From Sphingomonas sp. LM7 (lineage in GTDB: Bacteria > Pseudomonadota > Alphaproteobacteria > Sphingomonadales > Sphingomonadaceae), in NCBI RefSeq assembly GCF_002002925.1, contig NZ_CP019511.1, positions 1,550,001 through 1,614,000 on the forward strand: 64,000 bases of DNA. Direction: 5' to 3'. The notes under the pieces are model-generated. The model was given only the letters and a program-made list of their open reading frames with translations, was not told the origin of the DNA and searched no databases. The stretch's first letter is position 1, and each line of letters starts with the position of its first letter. Made by a program: the position numbers and the translations under genes. Positions 43,826 through 58,322 of the stretch are shown here, piece by piece.

Positions 43826-44970
43826 TGGTCGCAGCGCTGGTCAATGGCCGCGTGCTTCGCGACGGCGCCCTTCGCGATGGCGAGGCGGTGCTGCTGGAGG
43901 GCGAGCGGATCGCCGCCATCGTGCCGTTGGAGGAAGTGCCGGTGGGTGCGGCGCGCCACGATCTTAAGGGTGCGATGCTGCTTCCCGGCTTCATCGACAC
44001 CCAGGTCAACGGCGGCGGCGGCGTGCTGTTCAACGATTCGCCGACTGTCGAGGGGATCGCCGCGATCGGCGCGGCGCATCGCCGCTTCGGCACCACCGGC
44101 TTCCTCCCGACGCTGATCAGCGACGATCTCGACGTGATCCGGCGCGCGATCGCCGCCGTGGATGCGGCGATCGATGCGGGCGTACCGGGCGTGCTGGGCA
44201 TCCATATCGAGGGCCCGTTCCTCAACGTCGAGCGACGCGGCATCCATCGTTCGGACAAGATCCGATCGCTCGACGACGAAGGCTTCGCGGTGCTGACCTC
44301 GCTTCGGCGCGGGCGGACGCTGGTGACGCTGGCGCCCGAGCGGACCACCCCCGCGACGATTCGCCGGCTGGTCGATGCCGGGCTGATCGTCGCGGCGGGT
44401 CACAGCAACGCCAGCTATGCGCAGTCTATCGCCGCAGTGGAGGCCGGAGTCACCGGCATCACCCATTTGTTCAATGCGATGTCGCCGCTCACCTCGCGCG
44501 CGCCCGGCCTCACCGGTGCGGCGCTGGAGCGGCCCGAACTCATTTGCGGGATCATCGTCGACGGGCATCATGTCAACCCGACCACGCTCAAGATCGCACT
44601 GTGCTGCAAGGCGCCCGAGGGGCTGATGCTGGTGACCGACGCGATGCCGTCGGTGGGCAGCGATGCCGACAGCTTCATGCTGCAGGGCCGCCGCATCGAT
44701 GTCCGCGACGGGATCTGCAGGGATGCCGACGGAACGCTGGCCGGATCGCATCTCGACATGGCCGCCGCAGTCGCCAACAGCGTCGCGATGCTGGGGGTCT
44801 CGATCGAAGCCGCGGCGTGCATGGCCGCGCAGGCACCCGCGGCGTTTCTCGGTCTGCAGGGTAGTGTCGGCACGATCGCCCCGGGCTACCGCGCCGATCT
44901 GGTCGCGCTGGATGCGACCTTCGCAGTGATCGGCACCTGGATCAGCGGCGCTCGCGCAACGCCGCCTTGA
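43825..44970 (+). CDS. nagA: N-acetylglucosamine-6-phosphate deacetylase
   Basis: A 381-residue amidohydrolase with NagA motifs: GFIDTQVNGGGGVLFND, the metal glutamate in IHIEGPFLN, histidines in AAGHSNASY and GITHLFNAMSP, substrate HH in VDGHHVNP and the catalytic aspartate in MLVTDAMP. It deacetylates GlcNAc-6-P to GlcN-6-P for the deaminase. It starts on the stop of the preceding gene (TGATG), and its last 29 bp overlap the convergent histidine kinase gene. Confidence 0.93.
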   Translation: MVAALVNGRVLRDGALRDGEAVLLEGERIAAIVPLEEVPVGAARHDLKGAMLLPGFIDTQVNGGGGVLFNDSPTVEGIAAIGAAHRRFGTTGFLPTLISDDLDVIRRAIAAVDAAIDAGVPGVLGIHIEGPFLNVERRGIHRSDKIRSLDDEGFAVLTSLRRGRTLVTLAPERTTPATIRRLVDAGLIVAAGHSNASYAQSIAAVEAGVTGITHLFNAMSPLTSRAPGLTGAALERPELICGIIVDGHHVNPTTLKIALCCKAPEGLMLVTDAMPSVGSDADSFMLQGRRIDVRDGICRDADGTLAGSHLDMAAAVANSVAMLGVSIEAAACMAAQAPAAFLGLQGSVGTIAPGYRADLVALDATFAVIGTWISGARATPP

Positions 44971-47002
44971 GCTGTTCTGGCGTGAAGGGCTTGTCGAGGA
45001 TGCGGACGCCTGCGCTTTCCGAGGCATTGAGGTCGGCCTGGGCATAGCCGGTGATGATGAGCGCGGGGAAATCGGTGCGCTCGTTGCGGACCTGACGCAC
45101 AAGCTCGGCACCCGACATGCGCGGCATCGCATAGTCGGTGATCAGCAAGTCGAAGCCCGCGGGATCCTTGCGGAACAAGTCGAGCGCCTGCGCGCCCTCG
45201 GTCACGTGCTGCACCGTGTGGCCGAGATCCTCGAGCAGCGCCGCAGTGACGGTGCGGACGCCGTCATGGTCGTCGACCAGCAGGATCCGCATCGCCGCGA
45301 CTGCGACGTCCGCCAGATCCTCGGCGATGGCCGGCGCCGCGCCGGGTTCGGGATCGGGTGCGCGGGGTAGCCAGATCTCGACACAGGTGCCGCTGCCGAG
45401 CTCGCTGTCGACGCGAACCTCGCCGCCCGATTGCTGCGCGAAGCCATAGACCATGCTGAGCCCCAGCCCGGTGCCCTTGCCCACCGGCTTGGTGGTGAAG
45501 AAGGGTTCGAGCACCTGCTCGATCAGCTCGGGCGCGATCCCGCAACCGGTGTCGCCGACGCCGATCACGACATAATGGCCGGGCTTGAGGCCAGTGCGGC
45601 CGACCTGCTCGACGATCTCGCGATCCTCGGCGGCGACGGTGACGACGCCGCCTTCGGGCATCGCATCGCGCGCGTTGATGATCAGGTTCATCAGCGCGAG
45701 TTCGAGTTGCGCGGCGTCGGCGTAGACCGGCGAGAGATCGTCCGAGAGCTTCCAGCCGAGTTCGACCATCCCGCCCAGGGTGTGTGCGAGCAGGCTGGTG
45801 ACGGACTGGGCGAGCCGCGGGATCTGGATCGATGCCGGCTCTAGCTTCTGGCGGCGGGCGAAGGCGAGCAGATGCTTGACCAGCTCGGCGCCCTGCTCGG
45901 CCGCGTGCTTGGTCATGCCGACGATCTTGGCCTGGTCATCGCTCAGCGGCACGCGCCGCTGGATCATGCCGAGTCCGCCGAGCACCGCGGCGAGCAAGTT
46001 GTTGAAGTCGTGCGCGATGCCACCAGTCAGCTGGCCGATCGCGTCCATCTTGCGTGCCTGGGTGAGCTGGCTTTCCAGTTCCTTGCGTTCGGTGACGTCA
46101 AGCAGCGTGCCGGCAAACTCGACCGGATTGCCGAAGGAATCGCGCAACAGCACCGCCTGGTCGAGGAAATGCTTGTATTGGCCATCGGCGCATTGCCAGC
46201 GATACTCGACGGCGAGCGCCTCGCCCGACCGGCGTGCGCCGAGCGCTTCGAGCGCACGTTCGCGGTCCTCGGGATGCAGCCGGTCGGCCCAGAGCGCCGG
46301 GGCATTCTGGATCTCCTCGAACGCATAGCCGGTGACCGCTTGGAAATTGCCGCTGACGAACTTCGGGATGCGTGGATCGGCGTCGACTTCCTCAAGGTAG
46401 AGCACGATCGGAAGCGACTCGATGATCGCCGCCTGGCGCTGCTCGGCGAGGCGCAATTCCTGCTCGACGCGCAGCCGCTCGGCATTGGCGCGCAGGTTCG
46501 CGTCGAGCAGTGCCTGCTCCTGCCGCGCCTTGCGCTGGATTTCGCGCGTCATCAGGAACAGGTCGACGAACACTGCCACCTTCGAGCGGATGACCACCGG
46601 CTCGACCGGCTTGAACACATAGTCCACGGCACCCATCGAATAGCCGCGCAGGAGATGCTCGCTCTCCTTGTTTACGGCGGAGAGGAAGACGATCGGCACG
46701 CGCTTGGTCTGCTCGCGCGATCGGATCATCTGCGCGGTCTCATAACCGTCGATGCCGGGCATGTAGACGTCGAGCAGGATCACTGCGAATTCGGTACGGA
46801 GCAGCTGGCGCAGCGCTTCCTCGCCCGAATTGGCGACGACGACTTCGGCGACGTCCTCGAGCACGTTGGCGATCGCGAGCAGGTTGCGCTCGTCATCATC
46901 GACGACGAGCACCTTGGCGCGATCCTCGATGATTTCTGCGTCTGCCACCAATATCGCCTCGGCTATCGTCGCGGTTCGGGTCGACGGGATCTTCGCACGC
47001 AT
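44942..47002 (-). CDS. Soluble hybrid histidine kinase (REC-PAS-HisKA-HATPase-REC)
   Basis: A 686-residue protein. N-terminal receiver with phospho-acceptor Asp78 (ILLDVYMPG), coiled linker (150-190), PAS domain (190-310, with WRQ-type PAC text), HisKA with His331 (QLTGGIAHDFNNLL), ATPase domain with DTGCGI and GTGLGLSMVYG, and a C-terminal receiver (LLITDYAMPRMSG). No membrane segment, so it is cytosolic. The ATG at 47002 has GAGG five bases upstream and lies just after the stop of the giant kinase, so the two are co-expressed and may form a phosphorelay. Confidence 0.9.
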   Translation of the reverse strand: MRAKIPSTRTATIAEAILVADAEIIEDRAKVLVVDDDERNLLAIANVLEDVAEVVVANSGEEALRQLLRTEFAVILLDVYMPGIDGYETAQMIRSREQTKRVPIVFLSAVNKESEHLLRGYSMGAVDYVFKPVEPVVIRSKVAVFVDLFLMTREIQRKARQEQALLDANLRANAERLRVEQELRLAEQRQAAIIESLPIVLYLEEVDADPRIPKFVSGNFQAVTGYAFEEIQNAPALWADRLHPEDRERALEALGARRSGEALAVEYRWQCADGQYKHFLDQAVLLRDSFGNPVEFAGTLLDVTERKELESQLTQARKMDAIGQLTGGIAHDFNNLLAAVLGGLGMIQRRVPLSDDQAKIVGMTKHAAEQGAELVKHLLAFARRQKLEPASIQIPRLAQSVTSLLAHTLGGMVELGWKLSDDLSPVYADAAQLELALMNLIINARDAMPEGGVVTVAAEDREIVEQVGRTGLKPGHYVVIGVGDTGCGIAPELIEQVLEPFFTTKPVGKGTGLGLSMVYGFAQQSGGEVRVDSELGSGTCVEIWLPRAPDPEPGAAPAIAEDLADVAVAAMRILLVDDHDGVRTVTAALLEDLGHTVQHVTEGAQALDLFRKDPAGFDLLITDYAMPRMSGAELVRQVRNERTDFPALIITGYAQADLNASESAGVRILDKPFTPEQLKAALRERR

Positions 47003-47009
47003 CCGCACC

Positions 47010-52400
<5,391 letters not shown>

Positions 52401-52595
52401 CTGGCACTCCTGGTATGTGTTCCCCCGCCCCGAGAAATGCTGAACGGCCCCCCGGCCTGACGCCAGCATAGCAACAGCAGCGCTGTAGGAAAAGTGAACG
52501 CGCGCATGGTTTTGAAGCGATTGCGGCATTTCACCGAAACGGTAGGAATGGCGCGAAACGTGGGGGAAACAACCGGATGACAGACGGCGCGCAGG

Positions 52596-52967
52596 ATGCC
52601 GGGCAAACAAGAGCTCTCCAGTTTCATTCGCGCCACATTCCGCTCGGTCTGGGCGCTCGAACTGCTGTGCTTCCTAAAGACGAACCACGATCGGGCATGG
52701 TCGCAGGCCGAACTGGTCACAGCACTTCGGGGCAGCGATCTGGTCGTGTCGCAAAGCGTCGAGTCGCTGCTCGCCGCGGGGCTGGTGGTGATCGAAGCCG
52801 GCGAGCTGGTGCGCTATCAGCCGACGTCCGAGGCGGTCGACAAGCTCGCGACCGCTACGGAATCGCTCTACGCGGCGCGGCCCGACGCAGTGCGGCGCAT
52901 GATCGTCGCGGCCACGCCATCGGGCCTCACCAGCTTCGCCGACGCGTTCAAGCTGTGGAGGGACTGA
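52596..52967 (+). CDS. Small winged-helix-like protein of unknown function
   Basis: A 123-residue cytosolic protein. The text [58 protein letters not shown] in pieces follows the helix-helix-helix-wing order of a winged helix domain, so it may bind DNA or protein. It is the first of three short genes and is divergent from the giant kinase, 195 bp away. It is not a recognised family to me. Confidence 0.7.
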   Translation: MPGKQELSSFIRATFRSVWALELLCFLKTNHDRAWSQAELVTALRGSDLVVSQSVESLLAAGLVVIEAGELVRYQPTSEAVDKLATATESLYAARPDAVRRMIVAATPSGLTSFADAFKLWRD

Positions 52968-52968
52968 A

Positions 52969-53247
52969 TTGACTGCCTGGTTCGCGCCGGTCGTCTATCT
53001 GCTCTGCTTTGCGACCAGTGCGGCGTGTACGCTGCTGCTCGCGCGCAGCTATCGCCGCAGCGGCATGCGATTGCTGCTGTGGAGCGCCTCGTGCTTTGGC
53101 CTGCTCGCCGCGAACAACCTGTTCGTGATCGTCGACCTGCTGCTGATCCGTTCGATCGATTTCGGGCTGGTGCGCCAGTTCCTGTCGCTGGCGGCGGTGG
53201 CCGTGCTGCTGCTCGGTTTTATCTGGGACATGGAGCAGGACGCGTGA
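52969..53247 (+). CDS. DUF5985-family small membrane protein (1)
   Basis: A 92-residue protein with three hydrophobic helices (about 5-25, 33-53, 68-86). The text LLWSASCFGLLAANNLFVIVDLL matches the DUF5985 pattern. The start is a TTG at 52969, the only codon in place: GGAGGG lies seven bases upstream and no ATG or GTG precedes it in frame. It follows the winged-helix gene by one base and overlaps the next gene by GTGA. Confidence 0.75.
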   Translation: MTAWFAPVVYLLCFATSAACTLLLARSYRRSGMRLLLWSASCFGLLAANNLFVIVDLLLIRSIDFGLVRQFLSLAAVAVLLLGFIWDMEQDA

Positions 53248-53504
53248 CGCTCACTGCCTTCCTTTCGGGCGCGATCACGCTGGGCTTCGCGACTGCGGCG
53301 CTGTTCTTCCTGCGCTTCTGGCGCGACACGCGCGACGAGCTGTTCCTGGCCTTCGCTGCCGCCTTCCTGCTGCTCGGCTTCGGCCAGGCGATCCTGGCGC
53401 TGGGCGGCATTCCCGACGAGCAGCGCAGCTGGGTCTATCTGGTCCGGCTGGTCGCGTTCCTGATCATCCTCTACGCGATCCTCCGCAAGAACCGCGCCGT
53501 GTAG
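53244..53504 (+). CDS. DUF5985-family small membrane protein (2)
   Basis: An 86-residue paralogue of the preceding protein with three hydrophobic helices and the text FLRFWRDTRDELFLAFAAAFLLLG, AILALGGIPDEQRSWVYLVRL. GTG start at 53244 overlaps the previous stop. It ends 7 bp from the convergent FkbH gene. The pair may form a small inner-membrane complex; function unknown. Confidence 0.75.
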   Translation: MTLTAFLSGAITLGFATAALFFLRFWRDTRDELFLAFAAAFLLLGFGQAILALGGIPDEQRSWVYLVRLVAFLIILYAILRKNRAV

Positions 53505-53511
53505 GGCAGGT

Positions 53512-55059
53512 TCAGGCGGCTTCGGCCTCCACCCCGCCGCCCAGCGCCACCTGCTCGACCCAGCAATCGACCTGCCCGGCGATCTTGCTGAGCAGGCCGG
53601 CATGATAATGGGTGACGTCGGCCATCTCGTCGTCACGCTCGATCAGGTGCGCGAGGTCGAGCACCCAGAGATGCTCCGGATTTTCGCGCGCCGCGCGGCG
53701 CCAAAGCGCGTTGAAGAAATGCGTGCGCTCGCGGGTGTGGTTGAGCCCGGGGCGATATTTGTCCTCGGGCGCATCCTCGGGCGGCAACACCACCAGCATG
53801 CGCAGCCCGCGCTCGATCAGCAGGGTGCAGGTCCGGATCACGCAGGTCTGGTAGACGCCGCGTTCGAGCAAATGCCATTGGCCCGGCCAGCGCACGTCGA
53901 GATAATCGACCGTCGCGCCGTAAACCAGGAACGGCGGGAAATGCTGCTCGGCATAGCTGCCGTCCATCATCATCCGCAGCGCGAACAGCCGGGGATCATT
54001 GTCGAATTCGGTCACCGCCCGGAAGCGGCTGAAATGCGCGATCCCGCCGGATTGGCAATCAAACATGACTCGGATCGCCGGTTCCGCGGCGACGGGCAGC
54101 TGCTCGGCAAGCAACTGGGCGCGGATCTGCGCGTCGTGGAAGCTGCAATCCTCGATCCAGTCGGGCGCGGTGCGGCTGAAGCGGCCGTCCCAGGCGCTGG
54201 TATCGATTTCTGGCCAGTTCGCGCGCACCTTGGCCAGGGCATATTCCTCGATCCCCATGTGCATCACGCGGCACGAGAAGGTGAAATGGACAAGCCGCCC
54301 GGCCCTGCGATCGACCATCACGAAGCCGACCAGCCCGTAGCGGCCGTAGTTATCCCAGGCGAAGATCGACCAGCTGTCGAAGCCGACCAGGTCGATGATG
54401 TCGCGCTCGAGCGCGGCCTGCTCGACGCGCAAGCCAGTATAGTTGAGCTGGTTCGATCGGTTGATCAGTTCGGCAATACGCGGCGCGAAATCGAGATTGT
54501 CCATCATGTGCGGCGCACAGGCGCGGATGCCGCACGACCGCAGGAAATCCTCGTTGGACAGAGTGGTCGCGGCGGCACGGTCGCGTTTTTTTCGTTCAAG
54601 CATGCGATAGTCGTCGAGCCGGCTGCGCGTGCCGGTCTGGAGCGCGAGCAGGCCGGCGAGCTGGTCGTCGGCATCGGCGCGGGTAATGTCGAGCGTCTGG
54701 ATCTCGGGCAGAAAGTGGCGGACTTCGGCGAGGTTCAGCGCGTTGTCGTCGACGAACAGCACATTGGCGGGGCGCAGCTGCATGTCCTCGACGATCGCCT
54801 GGATCGCTGCGGGCTTGGGCGCGAAGGCGATATGCGGGAACACGAACTCGTCCCACAGGCCAAGCCCGACAAGCATCGCCTTCGCCGTTTCGAAATCGTT
54901 CTTCGAGCAGATCGAGGAGACCACGCCCTTCGCGTTGAACGCGCGGACGAATTCGGCACGATGCGCGTGCAGCGCGACCGCATCGCCGTCGGCGAGTGTG
55001 CCGCGCCACAACGTATCGTCGAGGTCCCAGATGATGAGCTTGATCGGTGCCGTCCACAT
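53512..55059 (-). CDS. HAD-IIIC (FkbH-like) phosphatase/acyl-transfer protein
   Basis: A 515-residue protein. The N-terminal HAD domain has the nucleophile motif DLDDTLW (Asp12, Asp14) and FVDDNALNL. The middle reads like the FkbH GNAT-type domain (FAPRIAELINRSNQLNYTGLR and SIFAWDNYGRYGLVGFVMV). The C-terminal 170 residues (CTLLIERGLRMLVVLPPED, HYHAGLLSKIAGQ) resemble an SGNH-like fold. FkbH proteins load glyceryl units onto carriers, but no PKS or carrier protein is nearby; here it may modify a surface glycan. Single gene, not in an obvious operon. Confidence 0.78.
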   Translation of the reverse strand: MWTAPIKLIIWDLDDTLWRGTLADGDAVALHAHRAEFVRAFNAKGVVSSICSKNDFETAKAMLVGLGLWDEFVFPHIAFAPKPAAIQAIVEDMQLRPANVLFVDDNALNLAEVRHFLPEIQTLDITRADADDQLAGLLALQTGTRSRLDDYRMLERKKRDRAAATTLSNEDFLRSCGIRACAPHMMDNLDFAPRIAELINRSNQLNYTGLRVEQAALERDIIDLVGFDSWSIFAWDNYGRYGLVGFVMVDRRAGRLVHFTFSCRVMHMGIEEYALAKVRANWPEIDTSAWDGRFSRTAPDWIEDCSFHDAQIRAQLLAEQLPVAAEPAIRVMFDCQSGGIAHFSRFRAVTEFDNDPRLFALRMMMDGSYAEQHFPPFLVYGATVDYLDVRWPGQWHLLERGVYQTCVIRTCTLLIERGLRMLVVLPPEDAPEDKYRPGLNHTRERTHFFNALWRRAARENPEHLWVLDLAHLIERDDEMADVTHYHAGLLSKIAGQVDCWVEQVALGGGVEAEAA

Positions 55060-55101
55060 CCCCTTATTGTAGGACGTGCGCGCGCTCTCCGGGCGGAAGC
55101 A

Positions 55102-56007
55102 CTAGAGCAGCCCCTGCTCGCGATACCAGGCGGCGGTCGCAGCGAGCCCGGCATGCGTCTCGACTTGCGGGCGCCAGAGATCGGCGGGCGGGCGGCGGGA
55201 CGCGTCGATCACCCAATCCTCATGGCAGAAATAGGCGACGCGGTCAGGCGTCAGCTTGGCTCGCTTGCCGCGCACCAGCCGGTCGAGATGCGCGCCTGCC
55301 ATCATCAGCGGCCGCGGTAGCGCGATCGCGGCAACGCGCTTGCCGGTCGCAGTGCCGATCGCGCGTCCGAATTCCCTGTGGCTCCAGCCATTTTCACGGC
55401 CGTCGTCGCAATCATAGCTGCGCCCGCCGTTCCCGCCATTGGCGAGCGCGAGCAACAGCCGGCCGAGGTCACCGACTTCGATCACGGACAGCCGTCCGCC
55501 GGGGGGCAGCAGCGCGATGCCGTTTCTCGCCAGACGGAACAGTTCGAGCATCTCCATGTCACCCGGGCCATAGATTGCCGGCGGCCGCACGATGCTGGTG
55601 TCGAGCAGCGAATGCGCGACCAGTTGCTCGGCTTCGGCCTTGGACCAGCCATAGGCGGACATATCGGGCTCACGCGCGGCGAGCGACGAGACATGGACGA
55701 ATCGCTGCACTCCCGCACCCTCGGCAGCGGTGAGCATGTTGCGCGTACCCTCGATATTGCCGGCCGCGAAGCCGGCGCGGTCAGGCGCGTTCACGACCCC
55801 CGCGACATGGATCACCGCATCGGCGCCCTGGCAAAGCCGCGCCAGTGCCACCGTGTCGCCGAGATCGCCGGCGATCCAGTCGATATGCGCGCGCGCCGCC
55901 TGCTCGCGCCGGGTGAGCGCGCGAACGTGGTGCCCCGCTGCGGTGGCGAGCGCGATCAGCCGCGACCCGACGAACCCGGTGCCCCCGGTGATCGCGAGAA
56001 CGCTCAC
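55102..56007 (-). CDS. NAD-dependent epimerase/dehydratase (extended SDR)
   Basis: A 301-residue extended SDR. The Rossmann motif GGTGFVGSR lies at residues 8-16, the active-site Tyr-x3-Lys is YGWSK, and VRPPAIYGPGD is the usual substrate-domain text. It resembles NAD(P)H-dependent sugar-nucleotide or sterol-type reductases without a clear specificity. GTG start at 56007 overlaps the proB stop (GTGA), placing it in the obgE-proB operon. A link to proline synthesis is not apparent. Confidence 0.82.
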   Translation of the reverse strand: MSVLAITGGTGFVGSRLIALATAAGHHVRALTRREQAARAHIDWIAGDLGDTVALARLCQGADAVIHVAGVVNAPDRAGFAAGNIEGTRNMLTAAEGAGVQRFVHVSSLAAREPDMSAYGWSKAEAEQLVAHSLLDTSIVRPPAIYGPGDMEMLELFRLARNGIALLPPGGRLSVIEVGDLGRLLLALANGGNGGRSYDCDDGRENGWSHREFGRAIGTATGKRVAAIALPRPLMMAGAHLDRLVRGKRAKLTPDRVAYFCHEDWVIDASRRPPADLWRPQVETHAGLAATAAWYREQGLL

Positions 56008-57116
56008 AGCAGCGCCATATGGCTGCGATGCACCAGCGCCGAGCGCGGGGCGTAACCGAGGATCTCGGCATGCTCGTCGCTACGCCGCCCGACCAGACGC
56101 GCGGCATCATCGACCGGATATTCGGCCAGTCCACGCGCGAACGCCCTGCCGTCGGGTCCGGCGATCACCACAAGGTCGCCCCGCGCGAAATCGCCCTCGA
56201 CGCGCGCTGCGCCGGCAGCGAGCAGGCTCTTGCCCGCTGTGAGCGCCTTCGCGGCACCGGCATCGACATGGATCGTACCTTTTGCCGTCAGCCCGCCCGC
56301 GAGCCACGCCTTGCGCGCAGGCGCCGACTTCTCGGCGACGAACAGCGTGTGCCGCGCATCGGCGGAAAGCGGCCGCTCGACTCGGCCCGAAGCGATAGCG
56401 AGATGCGCGCCGGCCGCATTGGCGATGCGTGCGGCGGCGATCTTCGAAACCATTCCGCCCGATCCCATGCCCGATGCCGAGCCCTTGTCCGCCATCGCCT
56501 CGATCGCCGCATCGATCCGCTCGACGCGATCGATATGCTGCGCACCCGGCAGCGCGGGATTGCGGTCATACAGGCCATCGACGTCGGACAGCAGGACCAC
56601 GCCCTGCGCGCCCGCCGCCTGCGCCACGCGCGCCGCCAGCCTATCATTATCGCCGAAGCGGATTTCCTCGGTTGCGACGCTGTCATTCTCGTTAAGCACC
56701 GGCACCACGCCGAGTCCGAGCAGCCGATCGAGCGTCGCGGCGGCATTCAGATAGCGGCGCCGGTCCTCGAGATCGTCGAGCGTCACCAGCATCTGCGCCG
56801 CGGTCATGCCATTGGCGCCAAGCATCTCGGCCCAGACCTGCGACAGCGCGATCTGCCCGGTCGCAGCAGCGGCCTGCGCGTCCTCCAGGCTGGCGCGCCC
56901 GCCCTTGGCCAGCCCAAGCCGGCGCGCGCCCAACGCGATCGCACCGGAGGAGACCACCGCGACCTGCTGCCCCGCCCGCGTGCGATCGGCGATGTCCGCG
57001 GCGATCCCCGCCAGCCACGTCCGCCGCACGCTGCCATCAGGATCGACGAGCAGCGCCGAGCCAATCTTGACGATCAGCCGCGGACAGGAGGTGGGCGGGA
57101 ACAGCGCCGCATGCAT
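56004..57116 (-). CDS. proB: Glutamate 5-kinase
   Basis: A 370-residue enzyme of full family length. The amino-acid kinase domain has LIVKIGSALLV, VVSSGAIALG, the glutamate-binding NENDSVATEEIRFGDND and the catalytic GSGGMVSKI. A C-terminal PUA domain follows (LLAAGAARVEGDFARGDLV). It makes gamma-glutamyl phosphate, the first step of proline synthesis. Start is one base after the obgE stop. proA is not in the window. Confidence 0.95.
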   Translation of the reverse strand: MHAALFPPTSCPRLIVKIGSALLVDPDGSVRRTWLAGIAADIADRTRAGQQVAVVSSGAIALGARRLGLAKGGRASLEDAQAAAATGQIALSQVWAEMLGANGMTAAQMLVTLDDLEDRRRYLNAAATLDRLLGLGVVPVLNENDSVATEEIRFGDNDRLAARVAQAAGAQGVVLLSDVDGLYDRNPALPGAQHIDRVERIDAAIEAMADKGSASGMGSGGMVSKIAAARIANAAGAHLAIASGRVERPLSADARHTLFVAEKSAPARKAWLAGGLTAKGTIHVDAGAAKALTAGKSLLAAGAARVEGDFARGDLVVIAGPDGRAFARGLAEYPVDDAARLVGRRSDEHAEILGYAPRSALVHRSHMALL

Positions 57117-57117
57117 C

Positions 57118-58167
57118 TCAGACCGGCGACCACTCGATCGTGTCTTCGCCCTCGTCGTCGTCGCTTACTCTGGACGCCTCGGGGCCGATCGCTTCGAGCA
57201 GCTTGTCGAGCGCCCAGTCGACGCCCACGCCGCTCGCGCCGGAGATCGGGATCACCTGCGCGCCGCTGGCTTCCTCGAGCTCGGCCGAAAGCGCTGCGAT
57301 CAGCTCGTCGTCGAGCGTGTCGATCTTGTTGAGCGCGACGACGACATGCTTGTCGGTGAGCCCGGCGCCGTAATTCTCCAGCTCGTCGCGGACGATGCGA
57401 TAGCTTTCGGCGACGTCGGGATCATTAGCGTCGACCAGATGGAGCAGCACCCGGCAGCGTTCGATATGGCCGAGGAAGCGATCGCCGATCCCCGCCCCTT
57501 CCGCCGCGCCTTCGATCAGCCCGGGAATGTCGGCGACGACGAATTCGCGCTGCTTGTACCGCACGACTCCCAGCTGTGGCCGGGTGGTGGTGAAGGCATA
57601 GGCGCCGACCTTGGCCTGCGCATTGGTGACCCCGTTGATGAAGGTCGACTTGCCGGCATTGGGCAGCCCGACAAGGCCCGCATCGGCGAGCAGCTTGAGG
57701 CGGAGCCACACCCATGCCTCTTCATGCGGCCAGCCAGTGCCGTGCTGGCGCGGCGCGCGGTTGGTCGAGGTCTTGTAGCTGGCATTGCCGCGGCCGCCGT
57801 CGCCACCGCGCAGGAAGACGATGCGTTCGCCTTCCTTGGTGAGATCGGCGAGCAGCGTGCGGTCATCGTCGTCGCTGAGGACCTGGGTGCCGATCGGCAC
57901 CTTGATCACCAGATCGTCGCCGCCACCACCGGTCCGGTTCGAGCCCGAGCCGCCATGCCCGCGCGGCGCGCGGAAATGCTGGGTGTAGCGGAAGTCGATC
58001 AGGGTATTGAGCCCTGCCACCGCCTCGAAGATGATGTCGCCGCCCTTGCCGCCATTGCCGCCGTCGGGGCCGCCATATTCGATGAACTTTTCGCGCCGGA
58101 AGCTTACCGCACCGGGTCCACCGGCGCCCGAGCGCACGAAAATCTTCGCCTGATCCAGAAAATGCAT
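57118..58167 (-). CDS. obgE: Obg/CgtA GTPase
   Basis: A 349-residue GTPase. The N-terminal Obg fold is glycine-rich (GGPDGGNGGKGGD, RGGDGGRGNASYKT); the G domain has G1 GLPNAGKST, G3 DIPGLIEGA and G4 NKID. It acts in ribosome assembly, stress response and cell-cycle control. The acidic tail DDDEGEDTIEW replaces the OCT domain. First gene of the obgE-proB-epimerase operon. Confidence 0.96.
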   Translation of the reverse strand: MHFLDQAKIFVRSGAGGPGAVSFRREKFIEYGGPDGGNGGKGGDIIFEAVAGLNTLIDFRYTQHFRAPRGHGGSGSNRTGGGGDDLVIKVPIGTQVLSDDDDRTLLADLTKEGERIVFLRGGDGGRGNASYKTSTNRAPRQHGTGWPHEEAWVWLRLKLLADAGLVGLPNAGKSTFINGVTNAQAKVGAYAFTTTRPQLGVVRYKQREFVVADIPGLIEGAAEGAGIGDRFLGHIERCRVLLHLVDANDPDVAESYRIVRDELENYGAGLTDKHVVVALNKIDTLDDELIAALSAELEEASGAQVIPISGASGVGVDWALDKLLEAIGPEASRVSDDDEGEDTIEWSPV

Positions 58168-58322
58168 GGGGCGTCATATAGACGTTACCGCCAATCCGTC
58201 ACCCCATCTCGGGCGCTCCGTCGTTTGGGGGTGGCGCATGGCGGAACCACGGGTATAGGCTCTTGCTTTACTGAGCGGCGCGTCTCGCGTCGGCCACGAC
58301 GGAGCAGGCACTCGCCACCTTC

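Noticed and set aside
52401..52595. General-stress (EcfG-type GGAAC-N16-GTT) promoter between the giant kinase and the divergent operon
   Set aside because: GGAAC- and GGAAA-like pieces exist on both strands but none has a correctly spaced second element.
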